Part shown: positions 1 to 4,335 of the stretch, piece by piece
How the letters are laid out: each line of letters opens with the position of its first letter
Position numbering within the stretch: the stretch's first letter is position 1
Assembly: GCA_009778055.1 (NCBI GenBank)
Contig: WRKN01000152.1
Coordinates: 1-6,267 of the forward strand
Direction: 5' to 3'
Length of the DNA stretch: 6,267 nucleotides
Source of the DNA: Synergistaceae bacterium
GTDB taxonomy: Bacteria; Synergistota; Synergistia; Synergistales; Aminobacteriaceae
Program-made: the position numbers and the translations under genes
Notes under the pieces: model-generated
The model's input: the letters and a program-made list of their open reading frames with translations, nothing else
Told to the model about the DNA's origin: nothing
Database searches by the model: none

Positions 1-50
1 GACGCCGGCACTGAGACGAAGCGCTCCAAAATTCGCCAGGATACGATCAT
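1..50 (-). CDS. pheT: Phenylalanyl-tRNA synthetase beta subunit, first 16 codons (partial)
   Basis: Only the N-terminus is visible; the gene runs off the left edge of the window. The ATG overlaps the pheS stop codon in a TGATG arrangement (one shared base), which usually means translational coupling. The decoded start, MIVSWRILERFVSVPA, fits the usual PheT opening (M-x-VS-x-x-x-L-x-x-[FY]-V). PheT is the large, non-catalytic subunit of the heterotetrameric (alpha2 beta2) enzyme that charges tRNA-Phe. Its position directly after pheS matches the conserved pheST order. The identification rests on this order, the overlap and the short N-terminal match; 16 codons alone would not be enough. Confidence 0.85.
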   Translation of the reverse strand, partial: MIVSWRILERFVSVPA

Positions 51-1105
51 CAGGCGTCCCTCCCGGATAAAAAGTAAGAAACGTTTCCGTTGAACAGATA
101 GCGCAGGTCGTTGATTCCGTATTTCAGCATGGCCATGCGGTCAAGCCCCATGCCGAACGCGAAACCGTTGTATTTTTCGGGGTCTATGCCGCCCGAACGG
201 ACGACGGATGGGTGTACCATACCCATGCCGCAGACCTCCAGCCACCCAGTCCCCTTGCACACGCGGCAGCCGGAGTTCTTGCCGCTGCATTCGACGCACT
301 CTATATCCAGCTCCATCGAGGGCTCGGTAAAGGGGAAGTAGCTGGCGCGGAAGCGGTTTTTCAGCTCACGCCCGAAAAATCCGTTCATAAGTTCCCTCAG
401 AGAGCCTTTCAGCACAGAAAACGACACGTCTTTCTCTATAAGAAGCCCTTCGATCTGGTTGAACATGGGCGAGTGGGTGGGGTCGTTGTCGCGGCGGTAG
501 ACCTTGCCGGGACATACGATGCGCAGGGGCGCGCCGTATTGCAGCATGGCGCGGATCTGCACGGGCGAGGTGTGCGTCCTCAAAAGAGTCCTTCTTTCCC
601 TCCCGTCGTCGGGGAAATAAAACGTGTCCTGCATGTCGCGGGCCGGATGCCAGGGGGGTATGTTGAGGCACTCGAAGTTGTAGTAATCTTCCTCGATCTC
701 CGGCCCCAAGGCGACGGAGTAGCCTATGCCCTGCATTATGCCGACTATCTCGTGCATCGTCTGGGCCACCGGGTGAAACGCGCCCCTCGGCCGCCCTCGG
801 GACGGCATTGTGACATCAATTTTATCCTCCGCCTCGGCGGCGGCGTCCTCGGTCTGTATCAGCTCCTGCTTTTTTCGGTCTATTTTCCGCTCCAGCTCGT
901 CGCGGAGTTCGTTCAAAGCCTCCCCCGCGAGAGGGCGTTCCTCGGGGGAGAAACTCCCCAGCGATTTCAGGAGCGCCGTGAGAGTCCCTTTCCTGCCAAG
1001 GAACCTTACCTTGAGTTCCTGCAGCGAATCCGTCGAGTTCGCCGACGCCATCGCCGCCCCAAAAGAACTCCTGACATCCTCTACCTGTGTTTTCAAATCA
1101 CCCAC
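50..1105 (-). CDS. pheS: Phenylalanyl-tRNA synthetase alpha subunit
   Basis: Class II aminoacyl-tRNA synthetase catalytic subunit, 351 aa, slightly longer than many bacterial PheS. It activates phenylalanine with ATP and transfers it to tRNA-Phe in the cytoplasm, in complex with PheT. The N-terminal ~90 residues form the tRNA-binding coiled-coil. The catalytic core shows GPEIEEDYYNFE (134-145), HPARDMQDTFYF (153-164), RTHTSPVQIRAM (176-187), motif 2 around GKVYRRDNDPTHSPMFNQIEG (200-220) and motif 3 GFAFGMGLDRMAMLKYGI (314-331). A four-cysteine knuckle, C270/C273/C280/C283, sits in the insertion before the WLEV strand. The start is GTG at 1105, chosen because AAGGAGG (1114-1120) lies 8 nt upstream. 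pheS follows rplT after 102 nt containing a long hairpin, and its stop overlaps the pheT start. The C-terminus (FNGNVSYFLSGRDA) differs from the common FENDLRFL-x-QF ending and carries a few extra residues. Confidence 0.98.
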   Translation of the reverse strand: MGDLKTQVEDVRSSFGAAMASANSTDSLQELKVRFLGRKGTLTALLKSLGSFSPEERPLAGEALNELRDELERKIDRKKQELIQTEDAAAEAEDKIDVTMPSRGRPRGAFHPVAQTMHEIVGIMQGIGYSVALGPEIEEDYYNFECLNIPPWHPARDMQDTFYFPDDGRERRTLLRTHTSPVQIRAMLQYGAPLRIVCPGKVYRRDNDPTHSPMFNQIEGLLIEKDVSFSVLKGSLRELMNGFFGRELKNRFRASYFPFTEPSMELDIECVECSGKNSGCRVCKGTGWLEVCGMGMVHPSVVRSGGIDPEKYNGFAFGMGLDRMAMLKYGINDLRYLFNGNVSYFLSGRDA

Positions 1106-1131
1106 GGGCGATTCCTCCTTCCGTGGCGCAT

Positions 1132-1191
1132 AAAACCGGGTTCCTGCCGCTTCAAACCGTAGGTTTGGCGAAGCTACAGGAACCCGGTTTT
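1132..1191 (-). terminator. Long hairpin between rplT and pheS, probable terminator or attenuator
   Basis: The arms at 1132-1146 and 1177-1191 are perfectly complementary over 15 bp (AAAACCGGGTTCCTG and its complement). Inside, GCTTC/GAAGC (1149-1153 with 1170-1174) and AAACC/GGTTT (1154-1158 with 1162-1166) extend the hairpin around a GTA loop. In the transcribed (minus) direction the stem ends in four T's and is followed by ATGCGCC, so the T-tract is short. It lies 16 nt after the rplT stop and before the pheS SD. It therefore probably ends most infC-rpmI-rplT transcripts while letting some continue into pheST. On the + strand the same stem ends in five T's, but no + strand gene precedes it. 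Confidence 0.7.
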
Positions 1192-1207
1192 TGAACCTGT
1201 CATTTCG

Positions 1208-1561
1208 TTATTTCAATACCGACTTCGCCTGGACGACCAGTTCCCTGAACGCGGGCATGTCGTGTATCGCCAACTCCGAAAGCATTTTGCGGTTAAGCGT
1301 TACTCCGGCCTTCTTGAGCCCGTTGATGAACGCGCTGTAGCTCATGCCCTCGGAACGCACGGCCGCGCTGATTCGTGTGATCCACAGTCTCCGATAGTCG
1401 CGCTTCTTGCGCTTCCTGTCGCCGAAAGCCCTGGAAAGAGCGGCCAGAAAAGCCTCTTTGGCTCTGCGGAATACGTTCTTACGCCGTCCCCAATACCCTT
1501 TGGTGATGGAAAAAAGTTTTTTCCTCTTACGATTGCTGATGCTCCCGCCTTTGATGCGCAT
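1208..1561 (-). CDS. rplT: 50S ribosomal protein L20
   Basis: 117 aa, the normal length of L20. It is a basic early-assembly protein that binds 23S rRNA and in several bacteria also represses its own operon. Family hallmarks are the lysine/arginine-rich N-terminal extension (NRKRKKLFSITKGYWGRRKN), the RRLWITRISAA segment and the C-terminal globular part with SYSAFINGLKKAGV and LNRKMLSELAIHD. The N-terminus MRIKGGS lacks the usual MAR-VK opening by a residue or two. ATG at 1561 is preceded by AAGGA (1571-1575) at 9 nt spacing. It is the third gene of infC-rpmI-rplT, 37 nt after rpmI, and is expected to be co-transcribed from the promoter at 2669-2697. It is the likely effector of the infC leader by analogy with Bacillus and E. 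coli; that link is inferred. Confidence 0.98.
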   Translation of the reverse strand: MRIKGGSISNRKRKKLFSITKGYWGRRKNVFRRAKEAFLAALSRAFGDRKRKKRDYRRLWITRISAAVRSEGMSYSAFINGLKKAGVTLNRKMLSELAIHDMPAFRELVVQAKSVLK

Positions 1562-1598
1562 TTTGTTTCATCCTTTCCATACTTGAACGTTCTCCACG

Positions 1599-1796
1599 CT
1601 AGGCGTAGGGAAGCATCCTTTTAATCTGATCCATGAGAGTGGGGGAAACGTACCCCGTTTTACGCATCCGGCGCGTGCGTTTGGCGTTCTTGCCGACCAT
1701 TATGTGGGCGCGCCCGACTTTGCGGTAGGCCAGCTTGCCGCCGGCGGTATAGGAAAATCTCTTTTTCGCACCCGAGTGCGACTTCATTTTAGGCAT
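1599..1796 (-). CDS. rpmI: 50S ribosomal protein L35
   Basis: 65 aa, typical for L35, a small very basic protein of the large ribosomal subunit. The start MPKMKSHSGAKKRF matches the family signature (MPK-[ML]-K-[ST]-x-[SR]-[GA]-AKKRF), followed by GKLAYRKVGRAHI and a basic stretch KNAKRTRRMRKTG. The C-terminus DQIKRMLPYA matches the usual -RMLPY ending. ATG at 1796 has AGGAG (1804-1808) 7 nt upstream. It lies between infC (32 nt gap) and rplT (37 nt gap) in the classic order. In E. coli the rpmI translation start is a target of L20 repression; no comparable structure is evident in this short gap, so regulation here more likely acts in the infC leader. Confidence 0.98.
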   Translation of the reverse strand: MPKMKSHSGAKKRFSYTAGGKLAYRKVGRAHIMVGKNAKRTRRMRKTGYVSPTLMDQIKRMLPYA

Positions 1797-1828
1797 AAAT
1801 ATTCTCCTCTCGGTAAAAATTTTTTAAT

Positions 1829-2494
1829 TTATACGATATCCTCGGGCGAAAGCACCGGGTTGGGAATCGCGCCCGGCTTAACCTGAACAAATCCCTCGGC
1901 CGAAGATTCTTTTTTCTTGGATTTTTTGGGTTCCGGCGGCGCGGCCTCGTGAGTTTTTTTAGGCTTGCCCTGCGAAACGGGCGTCATCATGATGCGCATG
2001 TAACGTCCTTCCATCCTGGGAGCGCCCTCGTTTTTGCCGATGTTTTCGCACTCCGCTATGACGCGGTTCAGGACTTCCTCACCCTTCGACAGGAACGACA
2101 TCTCGCGCCCCCTGAAAAACACGGAAACCTTGACCCTGTGCCCCTCCTCCAGAAAGTTCTTTATGGCCCGCACCTTGAAGTTGTAATCGTGCTCGTCGAT
2201 CTTCGGGCGCATCTTCATCTCCTTCAAAGTCTGCACCTTTTGTTTCTTGCGGGCGTCTTTTTCCTTCTTCTGGAGCTGGTAACGGTACTTGCCGTAATCC
2301 ATGATGCGGCACACCGGCGGTTTCGCCAGGGGGGCCACCTCGACCAGATCCAACATACGATCCTCGGCCATCCTCAAAGCCTCGGCCGTCGCAATCTGTC
2401 CGACCTTGACGCCGTTTTCGTCCACCAGCAAAATCTGAGGCGACGTAATCTCGTAATTGATTCTGGGCTCATCATCTTCCGTTCTGGGTACTAT
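1829..2494 (-). CDS. infC: Translation initiation factor IF-3, probable AUA start
   Basis: IF-3 binds the 30S subunit, keeps 50S off and checks the start codon-initiator tRNA pairing. The N-domain shows EPRINYEI (9-16), LVDENGVKVG, LDLVEVAP and KPPVCRIMDYGKYRY. A lysine-rich linker follows, then the C-domain with LKEMKMRPKIDEHDYNFK, FLEEGHRVKVSVFFRGREM and PRMEGRYMRIMM. The first standard start codon in frame is a TTG at 2431, which would remove the conserved RINYEI segment. The frame is open upstream to a TGA at 2501-2503 and contains no ATG, GTG or other TTG. ATA at 2492-2494 lies 6 nt after a perfect SD, GGAGGTGA, and gives a 221-aa protein. About 48 residues after the usual IF-3 end form a Lys/Pro-rich tail (SQGKPKKTHEAAPPEPKKSKKK...). 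It is the first gene of the operon; other rare starts (ACG, ATC, ATT) remain possible but have no SD at the right distance. Confidence 0.96.
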   Translation of the reverse strand: MVPRTEDDEPRINYEITSPQILLVDENGVKVGQIATAEALRMAEDRMLDLVEVAPLAKPPVCRIMDYGKYRYQLQKKEKDARKKQKVQTLKEMKMRPKIDEHDYNFKVRAIKNFLEEGHRVKVSVFFRGREMSFLSKGEEVLNRVIAECENIGKNEGAPRMEGRYMRIMMTPVSQGKPKKTHEAAPPEPKKSKKKESSAEGFVQVKPGAIPNPVLSPEDIV

Positions 2495-2500
2495 AGCGCT

Positions 2501-2508
2501 TCACCTCC
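2501..2508 (-). promoter_or_regulatory. infC ribosome binding site that decides the AUA start
   Basis: GGAGGTGA is complementary over 8 nt to the canonical 3' end of 16S rRNA (UCACCUCC). It ends 6 nt before ATA at 2494; counted from the core GGAGG the distance is 9 nt. Its last three bases form an in-frame TGA, so infC cannot begin further upstream. No ATG, GTG or TTG lies at a workable distance. The site places initiation at ATA and explains how such a weak codon could be used. Confidence 0.85.
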
Positions 2509-2522
2509 ACAAAAATGTAAAT

Positions 2523-2550
2523 AAAAAGAGCCGACGTACAGCCGGCCCCT
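2523..2550 (-). terminator. Leader terminator just upstream of infC (attenuator candidate)
   Basis: In the transcribed direction, GGGCCGGC (2548-2541) pairs with GTCGGCTC (2535-2528) around the loop TGTAC. This is an 8-bp stem with two G-U pairs, extendable by an A-T and a G-U pair into the T-run, and five T's follow. It ends about 14 nt before the infC SD. A promoter lies about 120 nt upstream, after alr, so this terminator sits inside the infC leader rather than only ending the alr transcript. That placement suggests transcription attenuation. Confidence 0.75.
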
Positions 2551-2663
2551 GTGTCTTCGACATTAAACGAGAACAAACGAAAACGCTTGCTTCGCGGCCC
2601 GGCAATTCAGCTAAACCATCGCTCGGGCGAGAGGGGCTTTCCTCTACTTTGTACGAACTAGCC
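2523..2663 (-). ncRNA. Structured 5' leader of infC-rpmI-rplT, possible r-protein (L20-type) attenuator
   Basis: From the likely transcription start near 2663, the RNA can form three elements. Hairpin 1 is AGAGG (2645-2641) with CCTCT (2634-2630). Hairpin 2 is GCCCG (2628-2624) plus GCGAT (2622-2618) with ATTGC (2606-2602) plus CGGGC (2601-2597), 10 bp with one bulged A and an 11-nt loop. The third is the terminator at 2523-2550. GCCCCT (2637-2632) is exactly complementary to AGGGGC (2550-2545), the 5' arm of the terminator, so an antiterminator that breaks hairpin 1 is possible. In Firmicutes L20 binds the infC leader and promotes termination. That this leader is L20-responsive is inferred from position and architecture; I did not match it to a known consensus. 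Confidence 0.5.
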
Positions 2664-2668
2664 TTAAA

Positions 2669-2697
2669 AATATATCACACCTTGGCGCGGCGCGCAA
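2669..2697 (-). promoter_or_regulatory. Probable sigma-70-type promoter of infC-rpmI-rplT
   Basis: Minus-strand TTGCGC (2697-2692) and TATATT (2674-2669) are separated by exactly 17 nt. A TG one base before the -10 makes it an extended -10 element (TGATATATT). Transcription would start near 2660-2664. The promoter begins only 7 bases past the alr stop codon, so the translation operon can be transcribed independently of alr. The -35/-10 spacer is GC-rich and contains an imperfect dyad (2681-2698). Confidence 0.6.
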
Positions 2698-2703
2698 GTC
2701 GGG

Positions 2704-3819
2704 TCATACGTACACCCTGGGCATACGCGCGGTGAACGAAACGGAAACCGTGGCCGTTATGGTGGGCAAAGCCCCGGCGTAATCCTCAAGCGTGATTACC
2801 TCGCCGCCCTGACGCCCGAGCAGCACAGCCTCGTCGCCTGGCGCCACCTCTTTCAGGCGGGACACGCCCACTATGCACTGATCCATACATATCCTGCCTC
2901 GGATGGGGCAGCGTTCCCCGCGTATCAGCACTTCTCCCCTGTTTGACAGGAGCCTGCTGAACCCGTCCGCGTAACCCACGGGCAGAATGGCAATCCGTTC
3001 CGCTTCACTGGTGGTGTACTCCAGCCCGTAACTGACCCCGAAGCCGGGAGGCAGCTCCCGCACCGCCCCAACCGCGGTTTTGATCTCGAAGCACGGTTTT
3101 ATCGAAACGGCCGCGCCGCAGTGCTTGGAAGGAATTATGCCGTTCAGTATATGGCCGGGGCGCACAGCGTCGCCGAACATCTCCGTCATACCGTTAAGCA
3201 AAGCGCCGGAGTTGCAGCAGTGAACCATGCCTGTGGGGATACCGGCGTTCCTGAGAGTTTCGAGAGCCGACGAAAAAACTTTGTACTGTTCGTGGACGTG
3301 GCTCCGGTTATCCGTATCCGCGGTGGCAAAGTGGGTGAAAGTCCCCTCGATGTTGATTCCAGGCAGCTTACTTATCTTTTCGGCGGCGGATGGAAGCTCG
3401 TGAGGGAGGAAGCCTATGCGCCCCATGCCGCTGTCCACCTTGATGTGAACGTGGGCCTGACGGTTATGACGCACGGCGGCCTTTGAAAGCTCCCCCGCCA
3501 TCCGCGTGTCGGTTATGGCCGACCGGATACCCAGTTTTACATAGGTCTCCGCCGCGCAGTACGGCGACGACCCCAGAACAAGCACGGGATCGCCGATACC
3601 GGCCTCCCTAAGCTCAACGGCTTCATCGGGAGTCGCCACGCCGAAAAAATCGGCCCCTTCCGCTTTAAGGGCCCACACCACAGGAACAGCCCCCATACCG
3701 TAAGCGTCGGCCTTTATAACGGCTATGATTCTCGATGGTTTTACGTATTCCCTGACGACACGATAATTATGCCGGAAGTTATCCAGCGATACTTCCATCC
3801 TGGTTGGACGCAACCGCAT
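2704..3819 (-). CDS. alr: Alanine racemase (PLP-dependent, fold type III) with an altered gate residue
   Basis: 371 aa, normal family length. It interconverts L- and D-alanine, supplying D-Ala for peptidoglycan or using D-Ala in catabolism. The N-terminal TIM barrel carries the PLP lysine K36 in VIKADAYGMG, and Y40. Further expected residues are R134 (DSGMGRIGF), H163 (THFA) and R220 (RPG). The C-terminal beta domain supplies the second catalytic base Y264 (GVSYGLEY), VGYADGF (281-287) and M312-D313 (CMDQ). Odd points: the usual RPG-x-x-LYG reads RPGHILNG (N226), and the gate tyrosine (Y354 in the Geobacillus enzyme, usual context TIPYEV) is A356 in TITATV. The ATG at 3819 is kept because RPT at residues 4-6 aligns with the family N-terminus. 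The gene starts 7 nt after hndB with only a weak SD, so it is probably translationally coupled. A different amino acid substrate is possible. Confidence 0.92.
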   Translation of the reverse strand: MRLRPTRMEVSLDNFRHNYRVVREYVKPSRIIAVIKADAYGMGAVPVVWALKAEGADFFGVATPDEAVELREAGIGDPVLVLGSSPYCAAETYVKLGIRSAITDTRMAGELSKAAVRHNRQAHVHIKVDSGMGRIGFLPHELPSAAEKISKLPGINIEGTFTHFATADTDNRSHVHEQYKVFSSALETLRNAGIPTGMVHCCNSGALLNGMTEMFGDAVRPGHILNGIIPSKHCGAAVSIKPCFEIKTAVGAVRELPPGFGVSYGLEYTTSEAERIAILPVGYADGFSRLLSNRGEVLIRGERCPIRGRICMDQCIVGVSRLKEVAPGDEAVLLGRQGGEVITLEDYAGALPTITATVSVSFTARMPRVYV

Positions 3820-3826
3820 AATGGGC

Positions 3827-4189
3827 CTACCCTATGAGCAGGTCCTGAACAACCTTGCCGTTGACTATGTGATCGGCTATTATTCGGCCCGCGTCGGCCT
3901 GCTTGACCTTTCCATACGTTACGCGCGGTTCCCCTTTGCGGACTACGTCCACCACAGGTTCGTTCTGACACATACCGGCACAGCCCGCGGACTCTACCGT
4001 CACGTTAAGGATAGAGCGTTTTTCCAGTTCTTCCACGAAGGCTTTCATGACGTCCCTTGCCCCAGCCGCTATTCCGCACGTGCCAAGTCCTACTACAATA
4101 CATGTTTCGTGTTCGCCGCGCGCGGCGATAAGTCCCGCCGCCGATTCCTTGATCTTGCGCAGGTCATCCAGACTTCCGATTTTAGCCAT
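3827..4189 (-). CDS. HndB-like thioredoxin-fold [2Fe-2S] ferredoxin subunit
   Basis: 120 aa, about the size of HndB, the small [2Fe-2S] subunit of NADP-reducing Fe-hydrogenases such as that of Desulfovibrio fructosovorans. Features shared with HndB are the MAKIGSLDDLRKIKE start, GLGTCGIAAGARDV (34-47), the pair GCAGMC (69-74), the later VTYGKV and the C-terminal end II-x-x-HI-x-x-GKVV-x-D. Four cysteines, C30, C38, C70 and C74, could ligate a [2Fe-2S] cluster in a thioredoxin-like fold. No signal peptide is seen, so it is cytoplasmic. The ATG at 4189 is preceded by GGAGGGG (4198-4204) at 8 nt. It is the first gene of a unit with alr. No partner NuoF/HydB-like flavoprotein or hydrogenase is in the window, so the electron-transfer partner is unknown; a stand-alone ferredoxin role is possible. 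Confidence 0.85.
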   Translation of the reverse strand: MAKIGSLDDLRKIKESAAGLIAARGEHETCIVVGLGTCGIAAGARDVMKAFVEELEKRSILNVTVESAGCAGMCQNEPVVDVVRKGEPRVTYGKVKQADAGRIIADHIVNGKVVQDLLIG

Positions 4190-4247
4190 CGCTGTTTCCC
4201 CTCCAGAATTTTTAGTTATTTAATTATCTACCGAACACCCGCCATAA

Positions 4248-4258
4248 ATTCTAGCACA
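4248..4258 (-). promoter_or_regulatory. Candidate extended -10 promoter of hndB-alr
   Basis: Minus-strand TGTGCTAGAAT has a good -10 hexamer (TAGAAT) preceded by TGC, an extended -10 element. No convincing -35 box is found at 16-18 nt; the region there overlaps the T-run of the preceding terminator. Transcription would start near 4241, giving a leader of about 50 nt before the hndB ATG. This is the best candidate in the gap between the AGCS terminator and hndB. Confidence 0.45.
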
Positions 4259-4276
4259 GAGTCAGTCCGTCTATAG

Positions 4277-4315
4277 AAAAACATCGGGCCGGCATTGAAT
4301 ACCGGCCCGATGTTT
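4277..4315 (-). terminator. Rho-independent terminator of the AGCS symporter gene
   Basis: There is a perfect 14-bp stem, AAACATCGGGCCGG (4279-4292) with its complement at 4302-4315, and a 9-nt loop. In the minus direction the stem runs into TTTTT (4281-4277). It begins 20 nt after the symporter stop codon. On the + strand the stem is followed by GAGG with no T-run, so it acts mainly for the minus strand. It separates the transporter transcript from hndB-alr. Confidence 0.9.
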
Positions 4316-4335
4316 GAGGTTGAAAAAGTATGAGC

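Noticed and set aside
212..1162. A 316-codon open frame on the + strand opposite pheS
   Set aside because: It is exactly antisense to pheS, has no recognisable protein family, and results from the GC-biased codons of the real gene. Other + strand frames opposite infC, rplT, alr and the AGCS gene are rejected for the same reason.
2501..2563. A 20-codon leader ORF (ATG at 2563) through the leader terminator, stopping in the infC SD
   Set aside because: It is in frame with infC and its TGA overlaps the SD, which would suit translational coupling. However, it has no SD of its own, runs through the terminator stem, and its residues (MSKTQGPAVRRL...) show no run of regulatory codons. Conservation in relatives would be needed.
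2630..2645. AGAGGAAAG in the infC leader resembles the GAGGAAAG start of the RNase P RNA core
   Set aside because: The rest of the RNase P consensus, including the downstream conserved regions, is absent and the space before infC is far too short.
2590..2663. Metabolite riboswitch in the infC leader (c-di-GMP, fluoride, SAM, glycine, T-box considered)
   Set aside because: None of the conserved core sequences I know for these classes is present; the position before infC favours ribosomal protein control.
2704..3798. Second ATG of alr (Met8, at 3798) as the start
   Set aside because: The RPT motif at residues 4-6 aligns with the conserved N-terminus of alanine racemases, so the first ATG at 3819 is preferred although its SD is weak.
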